A stretch of DNA of 64,000 nt from assembly GCA_947095585.1 (NCBI GenBank), contig OX352764.1, positions 73,117,536 to 73,181,535 of the forward strand, given 5' to 3'. The notes under the pieces were generated by a model that was not told the DNA's origin, ran no database searches, and saw nothing but the letters and a program-made list of their open reading frames with translations. The translations under genes were made by a program, and so were the position numbers. Of the stretch, positions 32,111-43,202 are shown piece after piece (positions within the stretch are counted from its first letter, which is position 1; every line of letters starts with the position of its first letter). The stretch is from Nephrocerus scutellatus (taxonomy: Eukaryota > Arthropoda > Insecta > Diptera > Pipunculidae).

Positions 32111-32744
32111 CTTCTATTAGAGAATTTACATGAAAAATTTTAATTTTCATTACTTAAGGTACATTGTACAACATACGTATTAATTTTATTAATTAATTTT
32201 GGCTTGGTGCACCAACACCCTCCCGTTATATACTTTTTGTAACTTTTTTTTCATATTATATTATCATTACAATTATATATATGTATACTGAATAAACCAA
32301 AGATACCGAAATCCAATAAAAAAAACGCAACGGCTTAAATTTCCATTATTTTATTCGATGTTGCAATAAGACGGGAGTGATGTCCGTTTAGGCGGAGACA
32401 TTTGGGGATGAGGCGTGGTCGGTTGCGGGGTCGGACGACAGATTGGCACGGCACCCCCTCCAGCGGTTACCTCTGGCGCACTTAGGCCGTCAACACCCAC
32501 GCCCATGCCCATGTTTCAAAATCTGCTAGCACCCCCCCTGTATGATTTTGGATTATATGGGTGGATCGCTACAACACATAGAATTTATTTAATACATGCT
32601 GGACCAAAGTACCGTTAATTAAGTATAAAAGAAAGTTGCTGATCGATCAGCAGCGAGTTTTTGGTGAACCATCGCACGGTGCGGAGCTCGTAAGTGGCCT
32701 CGTTTTCTTTATTTTTAGTTTTATCTTAGTTTAGTTATATAAAG

Positions 32745-32781
32745 CTTACAACTTCCCCCACCCGTGGTAAGGGGTTGTAAG
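32745..32781. repeat. Hairpin unit 1 (isolated)
   Basis: Stem CTTACAAC/GTTGTAAG enclosing the constant core TTCCCCCACCCGTGGTAAGG. Same motif as the array at 34902-35472. Confidence 0.85.
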
Positions 32782-32914
32782 ATATTATTTTTGGGATATG
32801 TATAATTTGTAAATACAAATATATCATCAAATGTTGTCATAATATCATCAAATTAATATACTTTATAATATTACTGAGTGGTGTTTTATTTATATCGACA
32901 AGTAACCCCTAGAC

Positions 32915-33175
32915 AACTAACCTACATATATATGACTTTACTTGTTTATATAAACGAGAATTCGTTTCATATAAAATTTAATAAATTTAAATCGTTAATT
33001 ACATATATTATATATATATATATATATATGATTTCACTTGTTTGTATAAACAAGAATTATTCGTTTCATATAAAATTTCATAAATTAAAATCGTTTATTA
33101 CATATATACATGATTTTACCTGTTTATAAATAGACGAGAATTACTCATTTCATAAAAAGTCTAATGGGTTTAAGT
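32915..33175. repeat. AT-rich tandem repeat, 3 units
   Basis: Three units of roughly 80-100 bp (ACTTGTTTATATAAACGAGA, TTCGTTTCATATAAAATTT, AAATCGTTA) separated by TA runs. From 33180 to 33438 no feature is recognised. Confidence 0.8.
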
Positions 33176-33438
33176 CGTTACGGACACATAACCACACAGG
33201 TTTTTTGGGAAGGAGAATTAGCCGGTTTCTTGATCACTATAGGGATCTATATTTTTTGTCTCCCTAACCCTCGGCCAACTCCAGGTTGGTGAATATGAAT
33301 AGAGTAGGAAAATAAAGGAAATTCCGGAAATCTTCTCCTTATTTGAAACAGTTGTATTTTAATACGGAGTTGCTTCAAACGCTTATGATCAAGCAATTCT
33401 TGAGTTAACGAAACTTTAAACTTGTTTTTATATACCTA

Positions 33439-34131
33439 CTAGCTGACCCGACAGATGTTGTCCTGTCCCACTTTCAATAAATTTGTTTGTGACCGTTTTG
33501 TGAACTTGTGAAAAGCTTTTTGTTTTGCGATATCGCGTCACAGTATTAGTCACATCATTGTGTTACATTTTTTAACACAACACTGAACTCACACCCACTG
33601 ACCTCACACCCACTGACCTCCCGCCCACTGACCACCTACCCATTGACCTCATACACACTGACCCACCACCCACTGACCTCCCGCCCACTGACGCCACGCC
33701 CACTTACACCCGCGTTTCCCGGCTGCCCCATCCCGCTGACCACCGCCCACTGACGCCACGCTCACTTAAACCCCAAAAACTAACCAAGTTACCAATCCAG
33801 AAAACTATAGAATCGACGTGCATTTGAGCCAAATAGTTCCATAAATAAGAATTTTCGGAAAAAAAGACACCAGCGCCACCTAACGGGTCCAAATTTTGTC
33901 AACGACTTTCTTTTTATTTAAATATTATATGGTGTGAATTTGAGCCAAATCGTTCCATAAATAAGAATTTTCAGAAAAAACGATACCAGCGCTACCTAGC
34001 GGGTGTTTTAATAGTTATTATGCTATTCCTGGCGGAGACAAATCCAACAAAACAAAAATCATAAAAATCGGTCCAGCCGTTCTCGAGTTATAAATGGTGT
34101 AACTAACCCGACTTTGTTTTATATATATAGA
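33439..34131 (-). mobile_element. Helitron-like non-autonomous element, 693 bp, full length
   Basis: On the minus strand it begins TCTATATATATAAAAC after an A and ends GGGTCAGCTAG before a T, fitting Helitron TC...CTAG ends and A/T insertion. A small hairpin (GACAG...CTGTC) lies about 10 nt before CTAG. It contains two related ~70-bp segments (TTATTTATGGAAC.ATTTGGCTC) and a GTGGGCG-type minisatellite (33590-33770). No protein. The family is shared with 25010-25526. Class is inference from ends only. Confidence 0.62.
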
Positions 34132-34544
34132 TGTAAATTAATCACTTGTATATATGTATGTACAAGACTTTTTTTCTTGTTATACCTGAAGTCTATTTAA
34201 ACGGTTGTAAATTGTAAAAATCGATAATACTCCGGTTAGTATACCCTGATGGGTGAATGCTTGAAAATTTGAATACTTGTAGATTTGAATAATTGTAAAT
34301 TTGACTACTTTTAATTTGGAATATGACTTTGGAAAACCAATCATTATATGAAACAAATAACGTATAAATTTTTTTGTAATAAAGAGCTCAACGCGCTTGA
34401 ATTAATTGTAACCTCAATTTCAAAAATGGTCTATTGCTCGAACGAGTAAATTCGCAACGCTAGGCGTGCACCCCACCGAAAGCAACACTCTCCCTCTAGG
34501 TGGCAACTACCATCGGCTGCCTAACACCGCAACTGTAACACCGT
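34132..34544. other. No gene; likely LTR U5 part
   Basis: AT-rich sequence with AATAAAGAGC at 34379, then GC-richer DNA up to the primer-binding sites. No ORF of note. Confidence 0.5.
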
Positions 34545-34790
34545 AAAGATCTTGTACATTACATAAAATGGCGCCCAGCGTGGGGCAGCATAAGCTTTTG
34601 GCCGAGCTGCAACATTGTGGGACATTCATGTGTGATGTCGGTACAGTATCATAACACCGCAAATTCTCACATTACATAAAATGGCGCCCAACGTGGGGCA
34701 GCATAAGCTTTTGGCCGAGCTGCAACATTGTGGGACGTTCATGTGTGATGTCGGTACAGTATCATAACACCGCAAATTCTCACATTACAA
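34545..34790 (+). repeat. Tandem duplication of a retroelement leader with tRNA-Lys primer sites
   Basis: A 113-bp segment is present twice. Each copy starts with an LTR-like tail (ACATTACATAAAA) and a tRNA-Lys(CUU) primer site. The second site (34682-34699, TGGCGCCCAACGTGGGGC) is an exact 18-base match to the tRNA-Lys(CUU) 3' complement; the first (34569-34586) has one change. Both continue into AGCATAAGCTTTTGGCCGAG. Confidence 0.85.
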
Positions 34791-34796
34791 AATGAA

Positions 34797-35880
34797 CCGT
34801 TAGGTTAAGTATAAAAGGAGGCTGCTGATAGATCAACAGGGAGTAGTTATATATATTTATCATATATATTTTATTTTAGTTCATTTTTATTGTATATATA
34901 GTTCACAGCTTCCCCCCACCCGTGGTAAGGGGTTGTGAATCTATTATCATAGTCTATACATAGCATATAACTTTCCCCCACCCGTGGTAAGGCGTTATAT
35001 GCTATTATCCTTATGCACCAGCAAAGTTTTATACAGTTTGCAGCATCCCCCACCCGTGGTAGGGGTTGCAAACTATTGTCATTTCGCTTATAGTGGGCAG
35101 AGATTTTGTCTCTCTACTTCTGATTTGGTCAGCTACGTTTTCTAGGTTGTATACGAGTTGCAAATTCCCCCACCCGTAAGGGGTTGTAATTCCACATTTA
35201 GTTATTTTACTCACAGGCAGAGATTTTATCTCTCCAGTTTTGATGTGGATAGTTATATTTTACTTGCAATAACATTAGTCCAGACATAACTTACAGCTTC
35301 CCCCCCACCCGTGGTAAGGGGTTGTAAGATATTATGCTTACTCTATATATAGCTCACAGCTTCCCCCATCCGTCGTAAGGGGTTGTGAGTTATTATCATT
35401 ACTATTACGAATATTTACTACGAATATATACAGTTTACAGCTTCCCCCCACCCGTGGTAAGGGGTTGCAAACGTTTTTTCTCTCCACTTCTGATTTGGTT
35501 AGTTACGTTCACTAGCTTGTATACGGGTTGCAATTCCACAGCCATTTATTTCACTCGTAGGGGCAGAGATTTTATCACTCCACGTCTGACTTGGTTAGTT
35601 ATGCTTAGTAGTACGACTCGTACACCAACGAATCCACCTTACGATGTCGGGATGTCGACTCCACGGGTAATGTAAACGTAAACATTGTAAAACACGAGTA
35701 ACATAGTAAACACAAACATTGCAAAACCAAGATGTCAACATAGTAAACTCAAACATTTGTAAAACCTTAAGTTAATAAAAAAAGGCAGATAAAACAAACA
35801 AACGTCGTAAGAATAAATTTTTCTGTAACGAACCCGTGGAAATCGCTGAGCATACCCCAGCTATAAAACTTCGTTACAAA
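34797..35880 (+). mobile_element. LTR-like segment X2 with hairpin array
   Basis: Begins with the same CCGTTA...AAGTATAAAAG TATA region as 32611 and carries the hairpin array. It ends near 35870 with an LTR tail (CGCTGAGCATACCCCAGCT) resembling the tail before the primer site at 4083. No primer site follows here. Ends are inferred. Confidence 0.5.
34902..35472. repeat. Array of seven hairpin units with covarying stems
   Basis: Units at 34902-34939, 34962-35003, 35035-35074, 35155-35192, 35290-35328, 35351-35391 and 35433-35472. Each has a near-constant core (CCCCCACCCGTGGTAAGGGG) flanked by 8-10 bp arms that differ in sequence between units but stay complementary, e.g. AGCATATAAC/GTTATATGCT against AGTTTGCAGC/GTTGCAAACT. 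Spacers contain a second repeat (CAGAGATTTTGTCTCTC..., TTCTGATTTGG, GTATACG.GTTGCAA) at 35098, 35217, 35480 and 35567. Confidence 0.9.
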
Positions 35881-36114
35881 CACATTCTACAGTAGGTTTC
35901 GCTCCGTCCCATACAATTGCGTGCAGACGTGCACGGTTTACGCCAACTGCCAACTAACATCTTTACATGTACCCGCAGGCAGACTACTACGATGTAATGC
36001 TCAAGTCAATCATCTTAGGCTAATTGCCTACCTGCGTGAGTTATGTCTAATCATAACATCACCACAAAATTCGATTCATCAGCAACTAGCTCGAATGCTA
36101 GTTGTAATGAATTG

Positions 36115-36433
36115 AAAGAACTCCATATAAATAAGATCAAAGCCAAGTATGGGTTTGCAGTGTGAAATCTACCACTGGACTTTGATCTTCTTTCTTGTTT
36201 GCATTATATATGAAACTTCAGTAAACACTTCGCTTCTTGTGTCGAATCTCCGTTGTTTCAGTTTCATTTGTTTACAGAGCTATAGTTATAAGTAAAATAG
36301 ATTTTATAGTTTAGTTCTTTCTGATCGGTCCACTGTGTTAGTTCTATGTTTAAATTTATTTAAATAAAGTTTTAATTTAACAATACATTTAGAGGTTTTT
36401 TTTATTTAACAAAAGTTAAAGACAAAATCTAAC
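36115..36433 (+). mobile_element. Errantivirus-like LTR 3' part and tRNA-Ser-like primer site
   Basis: CCATATAAATAAGATC box at about 36123, AATAAAG near 36365, then TGGTGCAATCGGTAGGAT at 36434-36451. The last differs from the tRNA-Ser complement at two bases. LTR start not located. From 35880 to 36115 nothing else is recognised. Confidence 0.5.
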
Positions 36434-36735
36434 TGGTGCAATCGGTAGGATTCTCTTCTTAAGAAAAGAATCCAGTGTCCAATGTACAAGTCATACAAAG
36501 TCGCACCACATTCCATCTGCATACGGTGCGTATTGCACTTACTTTGTTGCCTACATAGGTCGAGTTCATAAATGTAGAAATGCAGCAGTCATTCCAGATG
36601 TGCGTTCCTTAATTAAATAAAACTGCATTATCTTTGCATGACAGCAGTTGACATCTCTGTTCATAAAAACAATATGACAGTCACAATGCGATCAAAGTTG
36701 CAGTGGTTTTTGTTTTGTTGCGGCGTTGCAGGAAG

Positions 36736-37409
36736 ATGGCGGGAGAACAAGTGTGAGTAAAATAATTGAATATTTTATTTATTTTGCAAAAATATTGATG
36801 TGTTATTTTATTAAAAAGTTTAAATATATAATTTATGTTTCATAGGAATGAAAGTGTGCAAAAATTCTGGTCCTATGCTGACACCAAACTTCTGGTTTCA
36901 ATTCGATTGGGAATGGAGTTCATTGCTGGTCGTAAGAAGAAATCCGTTCTTTGGGGAAAAGTTTTAACGGAAATGAAATCCCTTTCACCCATAATTCCCT
37001 ACAGTAAGGAAGACATCACTAGGAAATTCCAAAATTTAAAAATTACTTACCAAAGGATTAAAAAAAGGAACAAGGAAAGTGGGAGAGGAGTCTGTTCATG
37101 GGATTATTTCCATGAATTTGACGAAGTGTATGGATCTCGTCATAATGTTAAACTTCCAGATGAGCTTGTGGCAGAAATATTTGGACAAAGTGGTGAGAGT
37201 GACGAAGAACAGGAGGAAATTCCAAGAAAGAAGATAAAAAAAAGTGGCCAAAAATTTTCCAACAACCAAATAATGGAGTTCCTTGAAAAAGAAGCTAAAG
37301 AAGACGAACGAAGATTTTAAAATTGGAGCGCGATAAAATTGAAATTGAGAAAAAAAGGTTAGAAGTCCTGCAGTCGTTGCAAGAAACTTTAGCGAAAATG
37401 ATTTAATCA
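36736..37409 (+). pseudogene. Harbinger Myb/SANT-like DNA-binding protein, one frameshift
   Basis: Exon 1 (36736-36752, MAGEQ) joins exon 2 at 36846 through a 93-bp GT..AG intron, giving VNESVQKFWSYADTKLLVSI. The Myb/SANT-like trihelix domain (about residues 12-105) keeps its Trp-rich helices: VLWGKVLTEM, YSKEDITRKFQNLKITYQRI, CSWDYFHEFDEVYG. A basic/acidic linker and C-terminal helix follow. A single 1-base frameshift at about 37316 stops the frame early; in the other frame LERDKIEIEKKRLEVLQSLQ continues to 37407. It converges with the minus-strand nuclease. Harbinger elements need both proteins to move. Confidence 0.8.
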
Positions 37410-37684
37410 TTTTTGTTGTTCCTAAACAAAGCTGCTGTGAATTTAATTTAATTTATTTTTTCTTGAAGCAAGAGCTTTTTATTTATTTATTTTATTTATT
37501 AATTATGTTTATTTTAAAAACAAAAAATACATTCCCAAGAACTGTAAATGTACAAATTTTCTTATGAACAAATAAACTCTAGTACATATCGTTTAAAAAT
37601 CATTTTTATTTAAGGTTTTTATAAGTTCTTAAGTTTCGTAATTACTAGCTTATGAAGAGAATAACATCGCAATCCCATTTCTCT

Positions 37685-39516
37685 TCACTTTCGCTTCATT
37701 AGCTGCATCAGCAGTTCCTCCGGGATGTTGATAAAATCATCATTATCTATATCTTGTGACTGGGTACCTGAGTAAGGCTCGAGTTCCTTTTCTTGCTCAA
37801 TGATTATATTATGGATGTTGTGACCGGCACAACTATTCGATCCCTGACCACACACTCGCTGCACTCTACCCACATCTGCTTTTCATAAATTACTTATTTT
37901 ATGATCGGCACAGCCTGTCACATTGCCAGTACATTCGTGTACCGAATTTCCGAATTCACATCCACCACTAATCTGCAGAGTACGTACGGATGGCTGGTGT
38001 TTGTAATAAGAAACCGATCGAGATACGATAAAGGCATTTTTAATCCTTTACTCATCTCGAGTTTCGAGCACAGCACGCAGCTCATAAATGCCGATACGAC
38101 ACCGAGAAATAGTTGGTGCACATGCAGATATTACGAAATAGTAATATCAGCAGGAGGGCAATTTTAAGGCGACCGTTAAGTGGCTCGACTGCAGAAGGGA
38201 AACAGATGTCGCAGGCCGACTGTGTGTGTTCTATGCTTGCACTTGTATTTGTGTATTGAACCCTTGTTCATGCACACGATGCTGTCGCTCCATTGGTGGA
38301 TCGCAACCAACCAATCATATTGTTTGGTCGATCCATCCACTGCTGCGATTACTAAGGGCGGCAGTTGAAATCTAAGAACACAACACACAACATCACAAAT
38401 CTCTTAATATTACTGACTTATAATAATAAATTGATAATAATAAACGTACTAATAAATTACATAAAGTCAATTCAACGTTTGTGTTTAACTTAACATTCAA
38501 CTCGCCCGCACACTCCCTCTTCTCTACGTGAAAGCATTGGGAGCCTGTGCGTAACATGGAGAACAACACAAGCAAGTGCAATGTATTTAACATTCTCTAA
38601 CTTTTTTATATCGATGAATTTTAGAATTCGAAACATAGATTTAAATCGTCCAAATGCTTGTTCCACACATACTCGAGTTGAGCTATGTATATAATTGAAT
38701 GTTCTTTGTGTGGTAGTTAGATATCCGTTGTCACGATATGGCGCCATAAGATAACAATTCAATTGATAAGCTGAATCGCCCAAAATATTACCATCTTGAA
38801 TTATTCTTGTAGTGCCAGTCTTCAATGCCTTTCCAAACGGAAGCATCATGACAACACCCAGGATAGCCAAAACACACGTCAATAATTTTTTGGCTATGAT
38901 CACAAATAGCCTGAAAAGAAACTATGTAGTTGTTGTATTTGACTCACTGAATGACAATCAGGCCGTTCACGATTTTTATCATAATCTTAAACTTGTTACA
39001 AACTCCGAAAGAAACAGATTACGAAACTATTACAGAGTTTGTATGAGATTTGCACTTAAATAGATTTTTGATAGTTTCTTTGGATTCGTAACAAGAACAC
39101 GGATTATGATGGAATTCGTTACGTATGTATACTGAATAAAACCTGACCAACCTGCATATTTATTGAAAATGTACCCTTTCGGGTAATGTAGCTCGTCTTC
39201 CTTGGGTGCTATTATGGGTATGTTACTACCGTGTCTGCACATCCGAGAACGTTTGGAAATGAATTATTCCTTAAACTTGCAAATTTGTCCATAATTATTT
39301 TTTTTCATCACTCGAATCTGGCCATTTTATATACTTCCTCCTTTGATTGAATATTAATTTAGTTATCTTAATGAGGCACTTGTAAGCCAGCCCTTTAGAA
39401 ACGTTAAATAAATTACTTATTTCCCTAAAAGAGCAGTTATTAGCGAGTTTCCAAATTGACAATAAAAGTGCCATTCTCAAAGTTGTTTTGGGTCGACCAA
39501 GGTTAAATTTTCTCAA
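37685..39516 (-). pseudogene. PIF/Harbinger nuclease (HARBI1-like), interrupted
   Basis: From 39516 leftwards: KTTLRMALLLSIWKLANNCS and FREISNLFNVSKGLAYKCL (N-terminal helix-turn-helix-like part), FPNVLGCAD (first Asp) with SNIPIIAPKE, FGYPGCCHDASVW (second Asp), GYLTTTQRTFNYIHSSTRVC then VEQAFGRFKSMFRIL (Glu). An unrelated block of about 650 bp separates this from the C-terminal tail at 37685-37850 (HNIIIEQEKELEPYSGTQSQ), so a further insertion lies at about 37855-38500. Frameshifts also break the frame near 39030-39240 and 38900. Inactive. Confidence 0.85.
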
Positions 39517-40005
39517 CTAGCTGTTCAGAAATTTACCAATTTTAAAACTCGACAACATTTAATTGTATAAATACGAACCTGAAATGTAGCCTTTTTCACA
39601 CGAAAATGGTTTCTAAAAACATCATCTTGAAATTCACTTATTAATTCTTTTTGAACAGAAAAATCGTCCTTATTCTTTTAATTTTGATCCTCCTTCCGAG
39701 AGTTTTCATGAACCCTTTCCAAATTTCTTCCGTTCAACAGATTAAAAATCGCTCCTAGTACTACGTTTTTATTAGACATTTTCAAACAAATCTATTAACA
39801 AAGCATAACCAAACTGCGTCCATGACAATAAAAAATAATTTAGATTTCTGTCATTTTTTTTTTGATTACTTGCCTACTTATGCTTTGCATTTATGAACCC
39901 TTTTTTTGTAATGTAGAACTGCCGCATACTTGCAGCAGTTTTTTTGTTCATAAATGCATTGAATAAATATTTTTTACATGGCATGTGCAACAATGTTGCA
40001 ATTAT

Positions 40006-41137
40006 GGGCAAATATGTGTTTTACCGAATTTTAAGGGATTTTGAAATTTTTACCACCCACCCCCCAGGGAATGTGGGTGGAGTTTCGCGGAAATTCCCCC
40101 TTAATGAGAGAGGGGGTGTTAAAGTTTTGAGTGTTTTTTTTAATGAATTTTTCTAAGTGGTTTGAAGGATGTTAGGGGGTTAATTGGTATCAAATGAAAG
40201 GTAATAAAAATATCCTATAAAATATTTGGTCCAATCCAGCCCCCCTCGACAGAGTAAGAGCCATAAAATGACTTTCATATTAAAGTTCATCAGGGGGCGT
40301 GTTCAAAAGTGGGCGGGCCCAAATATTGGTATCAACTGAAAGGTGAAGATTACTTCTACACATCCGTACTTTTGCTATGTGCGTGCGCCAGCTAAAACGG
40401 AAGTTTGATCAAGTTGTACCTGGTTCATGTGGTTTTTCATATATTTGAGTGAAATATCATATGATTGAGTTTTTCTCCCACAAAAAAATGTGTTATATAG
40501 CAAAGTGCATTATAGGTTTTTATTAATAATCCAATAAAAGTTCTTATTCAATTTAATGATAAATTAAAAATTCTAGAGCTAGGGTCAAATACAGAAAATA
40601 AATTAGTTATCATTTTCATATTATTGAACTTTCAGTTGATACCAATATTTAGGCCGGCCCACTTTTGTACACGCCCCTGCTGAACTTTAATATGAAAGTC
40701 ATATTTGGCTATAACTCTGTCGAGGGGGGTTGAATTGAACCCAATTTTTCATAGGGCGTAAGGTATTTATATTACCTTTCATATGATACCAATTAACTGT
40801 TACACATACCTGTTCTTATATGGGAATAACTGAATCATATGATATTTCACTCAATTATATGAAAAACCACCAGAACCAGGTACAAACCAAATATTTTATA
40901 GGACGAAAGGTATTTTTATTACCTTTCATTTGATACCAATTAACCCCCTAACATCCATCAAACCACTTAGAAAAATGCATTTTCATAAAAATGCTCAAAA
41001 AAATAAAACCCCCTCTCTCCTTGAGGGGGAATTTCCGCTAAAAAAGATTACTGTTTTTGAAGTCTGTTCAATAAGGGCTTTCAGATTGGGGAGTCCGAAA
41101 GCCGTAATTTTATATTCGGTAAAACGCACTTTAGCCC
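40006..41137. mobile_element. Foldback element (MITE-like), 1,132 bp, long inverted repeats
   Basis: Flanked by AATTAT (40000-40005 and 41138-41143). Ends GGGC.AAA...GTTTTACCGAA mirror each other. Inner arms of several hundred bp are imperfect inverses: GGTTAATTGGTATCAAATGA near 40178 against TCATTTGATACCAATTAACC near 40928, and a GTCGAGGGGG/CCCCCCTCGAC pair. No transposase. The arms are related in sequence to the inverted repeats around the Merlin transposase (53.5 and 57.3 kb), suggesting a non-autonomous relative. Confidence 0.85.
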
Positions 41138-41149
41138 AATTATGAACTC

Positions 41150-41910
41150 AGCCATACTGGTACACACGACCACGATACATATGATGATTTCGCTGACGTC
41201 GCAAACTGCAACGATTCATTGCTTGTGCTGTTCATCGTCGTCCACTCATGGACTGGGCACTGTGTGCGGACACCCGATATCTCGCTTCGTTGCGATATAG
41301 TCTGGTGGCATATTTGCTAAGGCAAATAAATACAGCAACGAGGAGCAGCAGCAACTAAGTAAATACAACGGAATGCATATCTCACGCGGATAATTATCGC
41401 AGTTGCCAGCGTAGGCACTTTTGTCATTGTGTATAGCCGGATATCAAAAGCATGAGCTTAGTATCAGCTACTCGACGCTTTACACGTCCGGAGTTTGTGA
41501 AGACGCAGCAGCTTGGCGCCGCACGAATTACGCAAGGCTGACACAACACCTGCAAAGCCTCCGCGATTGACCGGATATCAAAAGTAGTTGTTTTTCCAAG
41601 AATTTGTTCGTTTGTAATTGTTCTTCTGAATTATTCCAAGAATATGTTCACTTGCATTCTATTATTCGATTTCCAAGAAATTGTTAATTTAGTTTTGCAT
41701 TTTCCTTTGAATTGTATTTTCATCTATCATTATTATTTATCATTTATATTTATTTTCCAAGAAATTGTATAGAAATGCATTCTTGCATTAATTATTGTTC
41801 AACCAGAAATCAATTAATACTATTTGTAAAATTTTCGAATCAGAATAAACTTGTCAGTCAAGACAGGAAAGTTCGTCTTTTTTATTCTCCGCACGGTTCC
41901 CACTCGTAAT
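41150..41910 (+). mobile_element. Errantivirus-like LTR region
   Basis: AT-rich sequence with a repeated CCGGATATCAAAAG (41435 and 41572) and AATAAACTTG (41847), ending CTCGTAAT before TGGCGCAGTCG (41911-41921). That motif is an 11-base match to the tRNA-Ser primer site. The 5' limit is not defined. Confidence 0.5.
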
Positions 41911-42339
41911 TGGCGCAGTCGTCCGGTCCGGTTAGCAGTCGAAGTCGATTATCATTCACCGCAAAATTTCTTATAGTTTGTCATATCGAGAGGATATCGG
42001 TATTAGAAAACTTAATCAGTCGTGAGTTAAAAAGTGTTGCAAGAGTGTTGGTATCGAGTGAATATAGATACTTAAAACACAGAAAAAATATATAATCGCG
42101 AACTAAAAGTGAAAAAGTGTGTCGAGATTAGGATAGTGAAGGAATATCACTTATTCTTAACTCTCGGTATCGAGGGCATATCGATATAAAATCACATAGA
42201 GACTGCTGGATTTTTATCCTTAATAACCGGAAAACCAGCTCCTTAAAAAGGAAACATGATTAAAAAATATTTTCTATAGAATACAGCGCGAAGAAAATAA
42301 TTTAATGAAGACCTTAGTCAGATTAATTATAATATAGAC

Positions 42340-42872
42340 CTTTTAACTAATCATATAACAAATATAGCTTAAACGATTGTACTGGCAAAACTGAATGTAA
42401 TATCAAAATTAATATTAAATCAAGCTGAACTAAATGAAATTTACAATTACATGAGTAATTAAAGTATTGAAATAAATTCGAATGAACACTTATATGAACT
42501 ACTAGAACTACAAGCCTATTATAATAACACTTATATAATATTTAGTGTAAATATACCGAAACTATCGAAAGAGAAATTTTACCTACATATTATACCACTT
42601 CCAATAAATGGTACGAAGCAAATTATAATACAACCCTACATAATATATAACGATAAAAGCATTCAGTACTACGATAAGGTCCAAATGTGTCCAAAAATAG
42701 AAAACATCTACTTTTGCAAGAATCCTGTTTACCAAGAAGAGGCAAGGAACTCCACCAGTTTGGGACGCCTATTGAACAACAAGGAAGCCCAATGCAACCT
42801 AAACGACACAGGCAAAATTGAATCAATATTCCAACCAGAAGAAAATTATATTATATTTATCAATGTTCCAAA
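42340..42872 (+). pseudogene. env: Errantivirus-like env fragment, fused to leader
   Basis: Broken frame encoding the region after the fusion peptide of an errantivirus Env: LNEIYNYMSN, LLELQAYYNNTYIIFSVNIP, IIPLPINGTKQIII, MCPKIENIYFC and Cys-containing segments, ending near 42872. It follows the primer site at 41911 after only about 430 bp of leader-like DNA. gag, pol, the Env N-terminus and the anchor are missing. Stops occur at about 42371 and 42462. Confidence 0.75.
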
Positions 42873-42887
42873 TACACCAAAACCTCG

Positions 42888-43060
42888 GTTTGCGTCGTTC
42901 CGATTTGCGTCGTTTCGAAGTTGCGTAGTTTAAAAATTATCGCGGTTTCGAAGCTGCGTCGTTTTTATTTCAGCTTGCGTCATTCACAAAATTTTGTGGT
43001 TTCGAAGTTGCGTCGATTTTATTTCGGTTTACGTTTTTGTTATTCCTTTTGTCATTTAAT
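42888..43060. repeat. Short repeats TTTGCGTCG / TTCGAAGTTGCGTCG
   Basis: Five or six irregular copies of (T)TTGCGTCGTT(C)CGA-like units. No coding support. They interrupt the env fragment on its right. Confidence 0.7.
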
Positions 43061-43202
43061 TTCTTTTTGTAAAAATGGGATTCCCCAAATTTAAAATTTA
43101 CGAAAAGTTGTAATTCTCCAAGTTTAAGATTTACGTGAAGTCAGTCAGTTTGGAAAAATATTTGCAACAGTGACGTTTAACTTTTTTGCACTCAACATAA
43201 AA

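Larger units (their letters stand above)
32611..33438 (+). mobile_element. LTR-like U3/R segment X1
   Basis: Shares CCGTTA..TTAAGTATAAAAG with 34797-34818, a TATA box followed by a strong palindrome TGCTGATCGATCAGCA (32637-32652). A hairpin unit (32745-32781) follows. Further right is a ~90-bp AT-rich repeat array. If the Helitron-like insertion at 33439-34131 is removed, the segment runs on to an AATAAA (34379) and a tRNA-Lys primer site at 34569, so it may be an LTR of about 1.2 kb. Boundaries are inference. Confidence 0.5.
36560..39901. mobile_element. Harbinger element 2 (approximate extent)
   Basis: The two convergent genes are flanked by an inverted GTTCATAAATG motif (left at about 36564, right as CATTTATGAACCC at about 39889). 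These are plausible terminal repeats, although a 3-bp TWA duplication could not be confirmed. Confidence 0.45.

Noticed and set aside
34902..35472. Possible CRISPR-like array or tRNA cluster in the hairpin repeats
   Set aside because: Repeats are separated by related, not unique, spacers. The hairpins lack cloverleaf arms and conserved tRNA boxes.
42685..42933. Independent small gene of 82 aa
   Set aside because: It is the C-terminal part of the errantivirus env fragment running into TTTGCGTCG repeats.
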